A DNA stretch of 55,150 nt from Ignavibacteria bacterium. GTDB lineage: Bacteria > Bacteroidota > Ignavibacteria > Kapaibacteriales > Kapaibacteriaceae. Shown in pieces: positions 27,001-34,085 of this stretch. The position numbers and the translations under genes were made by a program. The notes beneath the pieces were generated by a model. That model was not told the DNA's origin, did no database searches, and saw nothing but the letters and a program-made list of their open reading frames with translations. The stretch is taken from the NCBI GenBank assembly GCA_013204605.1, contig JABMNI010000014.1, positions 1-55,150 of the forward strand, read 5' to 3'. The number at the start of each line of letters is the position of its first letter. Position 1 is the first letter of the stretch.

Positions 27001-28536
27001 GCTGACCAAGACTACGGTACATTTAACGTTGGTGATGCATCCGTTGTGATGGATATTCCAATTGTGAATGAGCATTACCAAGGTCTTGCTAACGGTGTTA
27101 CTGGCGACGCTAAAGGAACTCACGATGTTGTGATTACTGATATCCGTATCAAGGGTGCTGCCAATGGTTTCCGTATGGAAAACGCTCCTTCTGCAACGAA
27201 CCCATGGAGAGTTTCTGCATCTGATGTTATGAATTTGCAAGTACGTTTTACTCCAGCGTTGTCGGGTAGCTTTGTTGCTGACTACGAGATCATTACGTTG
27301 CCAACTGATATGACAGATGGTGCGGCACCATACACACCTGCTTATAAATTGAATGCAGTTGTTGTTGGTGGTGAGTTCATGGTTACAGGTGACTCAGCTG
27401 ATCAGTATGTATATAATGACAAAGAGTTGATCATTAAAGTAAGACACACAGAAGCAGCTCCTCGTAGCTTTACAATTTCTTCTGCTTTAGGTGCCGACGC
27501 GTCGAGATTTACAATTGTTGAGCCCCTTTCTGGTTCGATCGTTGTACCTCAAGGACAAGAAGGCATCATTCGTGTACAGTTTGTTCCGGACTACATTACA
27601 AAAATGAATGCTGGTCAAACAGACACATGGTTGGCATCTAAAGGTGTTCCGCAAGGCTTAAATAAGCGTGCGAACTACTTTATGGCTACCATTGATGTTA
27701 CTGATGATATCAACGGTAAGGTTCAAACCGCTCGCGTAGCTGGAAACGGTATCTATCTTGAAACTACAGATAAGATCCGCGACGACTATACAGTGAACGT
27801 TGGTAAGTCTGTGGATGTAGCTATTGAGCTTGAAGGTACTCCTGAAGCAATTCAGGCGGCAGGAATCACTCAGATCAGAACTCGAGTTTCTTATGATAAT
27901 ACGTTGATCCGGCCTCGTATCGATCAGATCGTAACTGCTGGTACTCAAACTGAAGGTTGGACAGTACTTAAAGTTGATCAGGTAGTTGAAGGTATGATTG
28001 AGATAGATTTGGCTGATAAGCGTGCAACGCCAGTAGCTCTTACTAACTCATCAAACGCACCTATGTTTAAGGTTACATTTGATGCTTACCTGGCTCCAGG
28101 TAAAGATCCAAGTGCGCCATTTACTAGCCCATTAGGTGTATATTCATACTGGGTAGACCACACTAGCAAAGGCGAAAGAAAAGAGTTTACGCTAATTCGT
28201 GATATCCCTGGTAAGATTCTTGTTATTCAAGAGTGTGCAAGAGGAATGCGATTAGTAAGCATCTCTTCTACTCAATTTGCTGTGAAGCCTGTATCACCAA
28301 ATCCAGTTTCTGGAAGTGCAATTATCAATTATTCAATTGGATTGTCCGGTGCTACTAAGATTGCTCTTTACAATAGTAATGGTGACTTCATCATGGACTT
28401 CGTAAATGAGAATCAGGCTAAAGGAACTTACGAACTGACAATCGATGTATCTACGATTCCTTCTGGAACATACTTCTTTAAAGTTATTTCTGGACCGTAT
28501 TCTTCAGATGCTCAAGTGCTGAACGTTATTCATTAA
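24088..28536 (+). CDS. Very large secreted surface protein with IgGFc-binding-like N-terminus, cohesin-like domain and T9SS type A sorting domain; probably highly expressed
   Basis: A 1482-residue protein: signal peptide (hydrophobic about 12-27, ending VTAQ), an IgGFc-binding-like region (about 30-520; IASKDNTVVTYTPT, SSKPVGVVSGHTKVA, ALEDNTVVKA), Ig-like/SPD-2-type repeats (about 620-1200; IDFGAIAFNTPVCKQMTLIN and copies), a cohesin-like domain (about 1240-1380) and a T9SS type A domain at the end (SPNPVSGSAIINYSI, IPSGTYFFKVISG). Codon use differs from its neighbours: strongly biased to GGT, GCT, GTT, CGT and ACT endings, the usual mark of abundant proteins. It has a GGAG ribosome binding site, a long leader and a strong terminator of its own. 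I infer an abundant surface-layer or sheath component. The dispersed AGGGGCT word occurs only once in its 4.4 kb. Confidence 0.78.
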   Translation: MQLFSSNFRKLSVFAIILIVGVMAVTAQVTERRGTTALVEGRRYMVAFPKVWASSSEKPLPQPMVLFVSSRSKATITVSTPALINSAPKLNRQYNLEANKVLVIPISTTYMNEDSESRLGLGISVIGDKPISVSTYQAWMGNGELARHLPVEAWGKNYYSMNFYQDRYGGSTGRKYRPSQILVIASKDNTVVTYTPTFSTEGGRETPSVAKGASQSVTLEKGETYLILAKIDELLNKDFRSDLTGTVIKSSKPVGVVSGHTKVAIMRYPDVLPPTGMYAAEAHFVRNNVHDAMLPLEMAGTSFITTPCKYTATRVTTGAGAEFGIDDDKGDVVRVIALEDNTVVKAMRQNGSDFLNMYTLKKGESRLATSLEVATYWVSDKPVLMAQYGKSYAKILPPVINKGGDQTQGHPTVESGMPMMQYVASTDRYVNYAVFKSVEGMDNFFNIVFKEEEIGKIKIDGKALNSAFGGSMRKIQGSPYSYIATSIGAGDHVVESVDESVKWTAWSYGSLDGLAMGRAYGTPVAVDLSIPCDDSLSVTEEIVCGDVNGVGKILPEETTCGSIFAIYADDLNNYTFEEDPANEENNKIAKFTLTVIDKTKDASGKILVITRSGKFVERTYTYIADKIGWDPEKIDFGAIAFNTPVCKQMTLINKSLDMPVTILNVHGKYFPGVYTFNPKGPFVIPPGGRQNIEVCAVISDTREKLDTVIADLACFQQITTELRVRGDEPLLYVGDQTWTNIPASSPGIVKPVEIINGGKVDLIITGYDRSLLDKNTSNFFDPQNLDNVLPLTLKAGQKHLFMVTYSPKGDAVTQHQVDVPFYSNALKVDSIAVLKGNGVTIDISADINAWNERVIDVIQTNQGIAKYMKKATFNNFGLLPVEFGTPFIRGTNASAFEIVNLGDAGTFPIQLQAGNTSQSKYITVDFVPTELPNRAGEKNDYAAELVFPTNAASGELVVPLVAQAWQPQVKGADQDYGTFNVGDASVVMDIPIVNEHYQGLANGVTGDAKGTHDVVITDIRIKGAANGFRMENAPSATNPWRVSASDVMNLQVRFTPALSGSFVADYEIITLPTDMTDGAAPYTPAYKLNAVVVGGEFMVTGDSADQYVYNDKELIIKVRHTEAAPRSFTISSALGADASRFTIVEPLSGSIVVPQGQEGIIRVQFVPDYITKMNAGQTDTWLASKGVPQGLNKRANYFMATIDVTDDINGKVQTARVAGNGIYLETTDKIRDDYTVNVGKSVDVAIELEGTPEAIQAAGITQIRTRVSYDNTLIRPRIDQIVTAGTQTEGWTVLKVDQVVEGMIEIDLADKRATPVALTNSSNAPMFKVTFDAYLAPGKDPSAPFTSPLGVYSYWVDHTSKGERKEFTLIRDIPGKILVIQECARGMRLVSISSTQFAVKPVSPNPVSGSAIINYSIGLSGATKIALYNSNGDFIMDFVNENQAKGTYELTIDVSTIPSGTYFFKVISGPYSSDAQVLNVIH

Positions 28537-28558
28537 TAGCGCTCTCGTAGAAAAACTC

Positions 28559-28599
28559 AGCCCCTTTACATTAGTTTGGGAAGGGGCTTTGTATTTTAG
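28559..28599 (+). terminator. Intrinsic terminator built from an inverted pair of the dispersed motif
   Basis: AGCCCCTT (28559-28566) pairs with AAGGGGCT (28581-28588) over 8 bp, with a possible ninth T-G pair inside. TTGTATTTTA follows. It lies 22 bases after the surface protein stop and is the best terminator in the window. Each arm is a copy of the AAGGGGCT word found elsewhere singly. Confidence 0.8.
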
Positions 28600-28623
28600 G
28601 CCTATTGTACAGGAGAGGATAAA

Positions 28624-30252
28624 TTGAATTCTACGCAGAAATTTGCACAGTTTTGTTGCAGACTAGTCGCAATGGGTTGTAGCAGTCTAGTGACTTTGTG
28701 TTGTAGCAGACTAGTTGCGCTGTGTTGTGGCATACTGGTAGCACTATGGGCAATTGGTTTCAGTGCAACGTTGCATTGCCAAGTTGTAGAGTCAGGTTCA
28801 ATTCCATGGACACAAACAGACAATTCGGGACTTGAGAGGGTTGAGATTAGAGTGCCACCACGATTTTCTGCCCTAGGACTAAATCCAGCCGTCAATTATC
28901 TGTATATACCAATCGGGTGGTCAGCGCAGATATTTTTCTCTGGCTCAGAGTTAAATAAGGCTAGATTTATCACATGGGGTCCCGATAGCGTGTTGTTCGT
29001 GGCCAATATGAATAGGAATAACGTGTTAGCCTTGGTTGACGCCGACAATGATGGTATCGCAGATACAGCAATAGTGGCTGCAAGCGGTTTTTCTTATGGT
29101 CATGATGTTCGATTTTATCGTGATACTATGTTTGTGATCCAAGAATCTGGTGTGGTTAAGTTGTGGAGATCAAATCAGAACTCCTACGTTTACGACCAGC
29201 GGGTTACACTCGTAAATAAAGGCGCCCAAGCAAATCAAACTGGAGGAAACCATCGCACCAGAACCTTGGTTCTAGACACGAATGAATTCAAACTGTACAT
29301 TAACGTTGGTTCACGTGGAAATGCTGACAGGGAACAGGATAGGGCAGTGATTGAGCAATACAAATGGGACGGTACTGGAAAAAGAGTTTATTCTATGGGG
29401 GTTAGGAACGCGGTTGGAATGACCCTGCACCCGAGAACCGGTAAAGTTTGGGCTAATAACAATGGTAGTGATCAGCAGGGAAACAATGTCCCTCCAGAAT
29501 GGTTTGATATAGTACGAGAAAACGGTTTTTATGGATACCCGTTTGCGTACCACTATAAAAAATGGTTTGATTTCGCGGTACCTGATTACAAGGATCTTTT
29601 ACCGATCACTTCTGCAGACACCACGCTGTTTAATACCATGGTGCCACCCTCTGCCTTACTCGCTTCACATAGTGCACCAATGGCTGTAGTATTTGCTTCT
29701 CCTTCAAATCCGACTACTTACAAGAATGGTGCTTTTATGGCACTTCGAGGATCTTGGAATCGAACAACTGTAAGTGGCAACAAAGTAGTATTTGTGGAGT
29801 ATGATAACGACATGGATACCATTGCCAATGTAGTTAAAGACTTCTGCGTTGGCTTCATCCCCGATACTACAAGATCAGACAGTCGGTGGGCTAGACCGGT
29901 AGGTATCGCAGTTGCAGGAGATGGCTCGGTATACATTACTAGCGACGATTTGAAACAGTTCGTTCTGAAAGTAACTCCGCCAATAATTTCATCAGTTGGG
30001 TCTGTCACCAATGACGATATTCTTACGTGCTCACCTAATCCAACTTCGACAGACTTCACATGCCATTGGAAAGGGGCTTTCCAGACGCAACAGTTGGTGA
30101 CCTTTACAGCTGCTGGTTCTGTTGTGCATTCTGAGACCGTTCCAAGTGGTACAAATAGCGTTAGTATTCAGTCATTACCGTCTGGTGTATACACTTTGCG
30201 CCTTATAGCTGACGGTAAAATCTATATCCGACGGGTCGTGGTATCAAAGTAA
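28624..30252 (+). CDS. Secreted sorbosone-dehydrogenase-like (PQQ-type) beta-propeller with T9SS-like C-terminus
   Basis: A 542-residue protein. After a long N-terminal hydrophobic signal region (see the repeat at 28654-28749) comes a six-bladed propeller of the soluble glucose/sorbosone dehydrogenase kind: FITWGPDSVLFVANM, DADNDGIADTAIVAASGFSYGHD, GGNHRTRTLVLD, VGSRGNADREQD, YSMGVRNAVGMTLHPRTGKVWANNNGSDQ, and FMALRGSWNRTTVSGNKVVFVEY. The family oxidises sugars with PQQ; the substrate here is unknown. The last 75 residues (SPNPTSTDFTCHW ... LPSGVYTLRLIADGK) resemble a T9SS sorting domain, so the enzyme should be exported. The start is TTG 28624 with AGGAG at 28611-28615. An AAGGGGCTT word at 30071-30079 lies in the sorting domain. 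Confidence 0.8.
   Translation: MNSTQKFAQFCCRLVAMGCSSLVTLCCSRLVALCCGILVALWAIGFSATLHCQVVESGSIPWTQTDNSGLERVEIRVPPRFSALGLNPAVNYLYIPIGWSAQIFFSGSELNKARFITWGPDSVLFVANMNRNNVLALVDADNDGIADTAIVAASGFSYGHDVRFYRDTMFVIQESGVVKLWRSNQNSYVYDQRVTLVNKGAQANQTGGNHRTRTLVLDTNEFKLYINVGSRGNADREQDRAVIEQYKWDGTGKRVYSMGVRNAVGMTLHPRTGKVWANNNGSDQQGNNVPPEWFDIVRENGFYGYPFAYHYKKWFDFAVPDYKDLLPITSADTTLFNTMVPPSALLASHSAPMAVVFASPSNPTTYKNGAFMALRGSWNRTTVSGNKVVFVEYDNDMDTIANVVKDFCVGFIPDTTRSDSRWARPVGIAVAGDGSVYITSDDLKQFVLKVTPPIISSVGSVTNDDILTCSPNPTSTDFTCHWKGAFQTQQLVTFTAAGSVVHSETVPSGTNSVSIQSLPSGVYTLRLIADGKIYIRRVVVSK
28654..28749 (+). repeat. Four 24-bp tandem repeats within the signal peptide coding region
   Basis: Four imperfect 24-base units encode the 8-residue periodic series CCRLVAMG, CSSLVTLC, CSRLVALC and CGILVALW. 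All lie in frame. The units share GTTGTAGCA-CTAGT-type cores. Together they make the hydrophobic core of the export signal, unusually rich in cysteine. Gain or loss of one unit would preserve the frame and change only signal length. Confidence 0.85.
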
Positions 30253-30328
30253 AGATTACCTAGCTGCAAATGAGCTGCCGTATTCATGCAAGGGCAGAGC
30301 TGTAGTTTGTGTTAGTGTAGTCCCTCTC

Positions 30329-30355
30329 TGCCAATGAATTGTTGGACAAATTGAC
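30329..30355 (+). repeat. Left terminal inverted repeat of the IS3-family element
   Basis: Begins TGCCAATGAATT and runs through TTGGACAAATTG. It matches the reverse complement of the right end (TGCCAATAAATT ... TTGGACAAAATTG) apart from a few substitutions and single-base gaps. Confidence 0.8.
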
Positions 30356-30400
30356 TACTTTTAATTAGTCTACAATTTGAGGGCGAAAAGGAGAGAGAAT

Positions 30401-30822
30401 ATGTCAGTGAAAACTAACAATGGGATTGGCGTTTCCCCAGGTCTGATACGTCAGAGTACAGAGGTAAAAGTAGGCGAGGAACGCCGACGATTCAGTGAGT
30501 CGTACAAAGAAAAGATTCTGGAAGAGTTGGATCATGCAGGTCACGGGGAGAAAGAAGCCGGCTTCTGATCATGCGTAGAGAGAACTTGTACGCAAACACT
30601 GTGAACAAGTGGAGACGCCAACTCACTGGTAGTGAATTGAGCGTGCAAGCGAAAAAAAAGGTTGGTTCTGATGAGGAGTTTCGAAAGCAGGTGCAGCGTT
30701 TGGAACGTGAGAAACAACAGCTACAACGGAAGTTGGTAGAAGCTGAGAAGATCATAGAGATCCAAAAAAAAGTATCGGAACTACTTGGAGTACTGACCAC
30801 GAACGAAGGGTCGACACCATGA
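30401..30822 (+). pseudogene. IS3-family transposase OrfA, interrupted by a frameshift
   Basis: The first part (30401-30568, 55 residues, ATG with an AAAGGAGAG ribosome binding site) carries the start of the helix-turn-helix (RRRFSESYKEKILEEL) and ends at TGA (30566-30568) after GEKEAGF. The continuation is in another frame from about 30559: RLLIMRRENLYANTVNKWRRQL, then a heptad-rich segment (FRKQVQRLEREKQQLQRKLVEAEKI) to the stop at 30822. In relatives these form one protein with a GALLRREGLY-type junction, so a single-base change seems to have split this copy. A programmed shift at CTTCTGA cannot be excluded but lacks a standard slippery site. The end overlaps the orfB ATG. Confidence 0.75.
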
Positions 30823-31838
30823 ACGAAATAGAGACTCTACGTGGTTTGATCCCTGTTTCCCGTCTGTGCGATGCGTTGGGAATGCCTCGGTCAACGTACT
30901 ACAACTGCCGGAAGAACAAGCCCAGTAAGACACGACGAACACCGGCAAAGGAGCCACGGCAGCATCCAAGAGGACTGACTAGAAAAGAACGCGCAGAGGT
31001 AGTTCGGGTCTTGATGTCTGAGATGTACATCGACAAGTCGCCAGGGCAAATCGTTGCCAACCAACTAGATGAAGGCAGGTACATCTGCAGCGAGCGCACA
31101 TACTACCGCATTCTGCACGAGCACAATGCTGTGGGTGAACGGCGAGCAATTGCTAGGCGGTCTACGTTTAGTGCTCCTGAACTCATGGCAACAGCTCCAC
31201 GAATGGTTTGGACATGGGACATAACAAAGCTCAAAGGTCACAAGAAGGGTATCGTGTACAACTTGTATGTCATACTTGACATGTACAGCCGTTACGTTGT
31301 CGGGTGGCTACTAGCGCACCGGGAGCAAGACAACCTTGCTGTCGAGCTGATTGAAGCATCGTGCAGACGAGAAGGCATTCAACCGTCGCAGTTGGTGATT
31401 CACGCTGATAGAGGATCTTCGATGCGCTCTGCCAGTGTGAGTGCCCTTTACGACCGTATGCACATCACCAAAAGTCATTCACGGCCGTACTGCTCAAACG
31501 ACAACCCGTACAGCGAAAGCCAATTCAAAACCATGAAGTACTCCTCCAGATTTCCTGATCGTTTCGAAAGTATTGAAGCTGCAAGACTTTTTTGCGAACG
31601 GTTCTTCGATGAGTATAACAACGAAATGTACCACTCCGGTCTTGCTATGCTTACGCCAGCGGCAGTACATTTCGGCCGCGTGGAGGAAGTTGTTTCACGC
31701 AGACAACTAGTACTTACGCAAGCATTTCAAAGTCATCCAGAGCGATTTGTAAACGGTAAACCGACACACAGAACACCGCCACAAAAGGTCTGGATTAATA
31801 AACCAATCAACATTGCAAATCATACACTAAATTCGTGA
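30819..31838 (+). CDS. IS3-family transposase OrfB (DDE integrase core)
   Basis: A 339-residue integrase-type transposase. An N-terminal HTH-like segment (GLIPVSRLCDALGMPRSTYY) and HTH_21-type region (ERAEVVRVLMSE) precede the rve core. The catalytic acidic residues are present: Asp in VWTWDITKLKG, Asp in HADRGSSM and Glu in NDNPYSESQFKTMKY. The C-terminal part (YNNEMYHSGLAMLTPAAVHFG) is typical of this IS3 subgroup. The frame is intact although orfA is broken. The ATGA overlap with orfA shows translational coupling. Confidence 0.9.
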   Translation: MNEIETLRGLIPVSRLCDALGMPRSTYYNCRKNKPSKTRRTPAKEPRQHPRGLTRKERAEVVRVLMSEMYIDKSPGQIVANQLDEGRYICSERTYYRILHEHNAVGERRAIARRSTFSAPELMATAPRMVWTWDITKLKGHKKGIVYNLYVILDMYSRYVVGWLLAHREQDNLAVELIEASCRREGIQPSQLVIHADRGSSMRSASVSALYDRMHITKSHSRPYCSNDNPYSESQFKTMKYSSRFPDRFESIEAARLFCERFFDEYNNEMYHSGLAMLTPAAVHFGRVEEVVSRRQLVLTQAFQSHPERFVNGKPTHRTPPQKVWINKPINIANHTLNS

Positions 31839-31864
31839 ACAATTTTGTCCAAAATTTATTGGCA
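31838..31864 (-). repeat. Right terminal inverted repeat of the IS3-family element
   Basis: Read on the minus strand from 31864 it begins TGCCAATAAATTTTGG, matching the left end at 30329 with scattered mismatches. It abuts the orfB stop codon. Confidence 0.8.
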
Positions 31865-31881
31865 GGTTCCGAGTCATGCAA

Positions 31882-31992
31882 GAGTAGCATTACTCAAGTG
31901 TACTTACTTGATAAGTTTTGATCGAGTATGCTTGATGAGTATACTTGCTCGAGTAGTTGAATACGAGTGAGTGTGGTCAAGTATTATTGGGT
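31882..31992 (+). repeat. Degenerate 14-bp tandem array beside the IS right end
   Basis: Eight consecutive units of 14 bases (one of 13) can be laid out: GAGTAGCATTACTC, AAGTGTACTTACTT, GATAAGTTTTGATC, GAGTATGCTTGAT, GAGTATACTTGCTC, GAGTAGTTGAATAC, GAGTGAGTGTGGTC and AAGTATTATTGGGT. A loose consensus is GAGTATACTTGATC. Nothing coding is convincing here. The array begins 18 bases outside the IS right end and lies between the IS and the 3' end of waaA. The remaining intergenic bases to 32078 contain only one 5-C copy of the dispersed word (32035-32044). Confidence 0.5.
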
Positions 31993-32078
31993 TCACAACG
32001 TGTAATCCAGGAATTACTACAAAGTAAAACCACCAAGCCCCCTTCAATGAGACTATTAGGACGCTGCTGCTATAATTG

Positions 32079-33305
32079 TCACATCAATTTGGCAATGATT
32101 TCAGCCGCAGCATGCGATGAACCCGACATTTTTGAGAAGTATTGAAGTGTCTCATTGCCGATCTGAATTCGACGTTCAGCGTTCAACACGGCGTCGTTAA
32201 CCCATCTGGTTGCATCTTGTGAACTTTGAACAATAGTTAGAGCGCCGGCACTTCGCAGTCCAAGGGCATCGCGTGAACGGTTAATCTCAGGTCCGCAAGA
32301 AATTGGTACTCCCTTACCCGCCGGTTCCAAAAGACTGTGCACTCCAGCCCCAAATCCTCCACCAACGTACACGGCATCTGCCAATTGGTACAGCTTCAGT
32401 AACTGACCAACTGCGTCGACAACAATATTGGATGACTTTAGATTTCCAATTGAAGACAAAGGGACTGCATCGAAATCCAGAGCAATTATTGATACAAATT
32501 CCGCACTGGGTTCGTGCGGAACGATGATAAACCGTACCCGTTGTTTTTGCAAATCGAAGGTAGGTTGGAAGATTTCCATATCTCTTGGCCAAACGCTACC
32601 TAATACTATCGTTACTCTTGTGTCATCTATTAATCCAGATAGTTCTGCATCTGACTTTTTGAAAGAATTCTGAATTCTATCAGCTCGAGTGTCAGACAAA
32701 CAACTAACGGATTTGTGCAGTAGAGATTCAAAGAGTATTTGGTCTTGCCTTGTGACAGCAATTATTTCATTTGTGCGACCGTAGGTATTGGACGTCCAAT
32801 TTCTCAAAAGCAATTGTCGGCCACTAGATGGAAAGGTAGCATTTAACACCACCACCGGCGTACCATTTCGCTTAGCTGCCAACACAACATTTCTCCAAAC
32901 ATCGTATCGTGCAAATAATAACACTTTGGCGTTCATGGTTTTTGCGAACTTGTATGACATCCGCAACGTGTCATCGGGCAAAAAAACTGCTAAGTCTAAA
33001 ACTGACGATTTTATACCGGCGTGAAAACCAGAAGGAGAGTAGAACGAACCAATAACCACATGCGACGGAAACATGGCTCTCAGTTGCTCTAAAACAGGAA
33101 TTACTTGCTCAAACTCACCCATGGATGAACTATGCACCCAAATTCTAGGTTTACTTTCATCAATAGTCTTAAGCACTGAAATTGAATCTGAAATACCCTT
33201 TATCCGCTCCCTAGCTTTTGAGCTAACCAGACCAGACAGTCGCAGCCCAACCCACATAATGGGGATAAACACTAAGTTGTAAATCAGGTCGATAAGGAAA
33301 ACCAT
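32079..33305 (-). CDS. waaA: 3-deoxy-D-manno-octulosonic acid (Kdo) transferase
   Basis: A 408-residue GT30-type enzyme that adds Kdo to lipid A precursor at the inner face of the cytoplasmic membrane. It has an N-terminal membrane helix (about 3-25), the catalytic-Glu motif WVHSSSMGEFEQVIP, SFYSPSGF, LPDDTLRMSYKF, and in the second domain VLGSVWPRDMEI, IIVPHEPS and VGGGFGAGVHSLLEPAGKGVPI. The length is standard. It begins 3 bases after the crotonase stop, so it is cotranscribed with it. It implies an LPS-type outer membrane, in line with the OstA-like gene. Confidence 0.92.
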   Translation of the reverse strand: MVFLIDLIYNLVFIPIMWVGLRLSGLVSSKARERIKGISDSISVLKTIDESKPRIWVHSSSMGEFEQVIPVLEQLRAMFPSHVVIGSFYSPSGFHAGIKSSVLDLAVFLPDDTLRMSYKFAKTMNAKVLLFARYDVWRNVVLAAKRNGTPVVVLNATFPSSGRQLLLRNWTSNTYGRTNEIIAVTRQDQILFESLLHKSVSCLSDTRADRIQNSFKKSDAELSGLIDDTRVTIVLGSVWPRDMEIFQPTFDLQKQRVRFIIVPHEPSAEFVSIIALDFDAVPLSSIGNLKSSNIVVDAVGQLLKLYQLADAVYVGGGFGAGVHSLLEPAGKGVPISCGPEINRSRDALGLRSAGALTIVQSSQDATRWVNDAVLNAERRIQIGNETLQYFSKMSGSSHAAAEIIAKLM

Positions 33306-33308
33306 AGC

Positions 33309-34085
33309 CTATTTGCCCGCAAATGTAGGCTGTCGTTTTTCAAGGAAGGCAGAAGTTCCTTCTTTAAAATCATCTGTCCCGCAAATTTCGCCAAACAAGC
33401 GAGCCTCAGCAGCCAGCCCATCATTTAAGGGCTCCCAAGCCATCGTAACGGTTTGAACGCAACCTCGCATGGCTATGGGGGCCTTCAAGGCCAGTTGGTG
33501 CGCGAACTCTGAGGTCTTTGCCATCAACTCCTCTGGTTCGTATACCCGATTCACCAGCCCCAATTTCAATGCCTGCTCAGAATCTATAAGATCGCCTGAA
33601 ACGATTAACTCCATTGCCTTTGGCCGTCCTACTAGTCTGGCCAATCGTTGTGTACCACCATAACCGGGGATGATACCAAGGTTGATTTCCGGTTGACCGA
33701 ATTTGGCCTTATTTGAAGCAAATCTCATGTGGCAGGCCATTGCCAATTCACAGCCGCCACCCAAGGCAAATCCGTTGACAGCCGCAATTACCGGGATGCG
33801 TAAATTTTCAATCGCGGAAAAAACACGTTGCCCACTTTCAGAAAATTCCAATCCTGTTACGGAATCGCAGGAGTGTAACTCGGAAATGTCAGCTCCGGCT
33901 ACAAAAGCCTTTGGTCCGGCGCCTGTAATAATCACACACCTCACCTCGGGATTATACTCGATGGATTTGATGGCCAGGTCTAATTCGGAAAACACCTGCG
34001 CGTTCAAAGCGTTGAGTTTATCTGGCCGATTAATAGTAATTGTGGCTACAGCGTGAAGAATTTCTACGTCAATTACGGTGTACAT
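33309..34085 (-). CDS. Enoyl-CoA hydratase/isomerase (crotonase family)
   Basis: A 258-residue crotonase. The oxyanion-hole segment (FVAGADISEL) and both catalytic glutamates (GFALGGGCELAMAC and FGQPEINLGIIPGYGGTQRL) are present, so true 2-enoyl-CoA hydratase activity is likely. It closely resembles the crotonase at 41026 (same motifs), suggesting duplication. It is first gene of a two-gene unit with waaA, a pairing with no obvious metabolic sense. The start is ATG 34085, facing a 343-base gap. Confidence 0.9.
   Translation of the reverse strand: MYTVIDVEILHAVATITINRPDKLNALNAQVFSELDLAIKSIEYNPEVRCVIITGAGPKAFVAGADISELHSCDSVTGLEFSESGQRVFSAIENLRIPVIAAVNGFALGGGCELAMACHMRFASNKAKFGQPEINLGIIPGYGGTQRLARLVGRPKAMELIVSGDLIDSEQALKLGLVNRVYEPEELMAKTSEFAHQLALKAPIAMRGCVQTVTMAWEPLNDGLAAEARLFGEICGTDDFKEGTSAFLEKRQPTFAGK

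Larger units (their letters stand above)
30329..31864 (+). mobile_element. IS3-family insertion sequence, about 1536 bp, orfA frameshifted
   Basis: The element is bounded by imperfect terminal inverted repeats that begin TGCCAAT at both ends, giving the TG...CA ends usual for IS3. Inside are an orfA with helix-turn-helix and leucine-zipper-like parts and an orfB DDE transposase, overlapping by 4 bases. No target-site duplication is visible at these ends (left flank CTC, right flank GGT). A 9-base direct match TCATGCAAG lies outside each end, at 30284-30292 and 31874-31882, but at unequal distance. The element carries no copy of the AGGGGCT word that is frequent in the rest of the window, in keeping with a recent arrival. 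Confidence 0.88.

Noticed and set aside
28602-28895. Antisense frame opposite the signal-peptide repeat
   Set aside because: Its repetitive sequence is the mirror of the 24-bp repeat on the plus strand, where a ribosome binding site and full domain protein exist.
30554-30571. Programmed frameshift in orfA, by analogy with prfB or with the IS3 A-rich slippery site
   Set aside because: No A-rich heptamer or stem-loop is evident, and relatives I recall have orfA in one frame; a mutation is simpler. Left open in the findings.
30284-31882. TCATGCAAG matches on both sides of the IS as a target-site duplication
   Set aside because: They are 36 and 9 bases from the element ends and longer than IS3 duplications (3-4 bp), so they do not fit.
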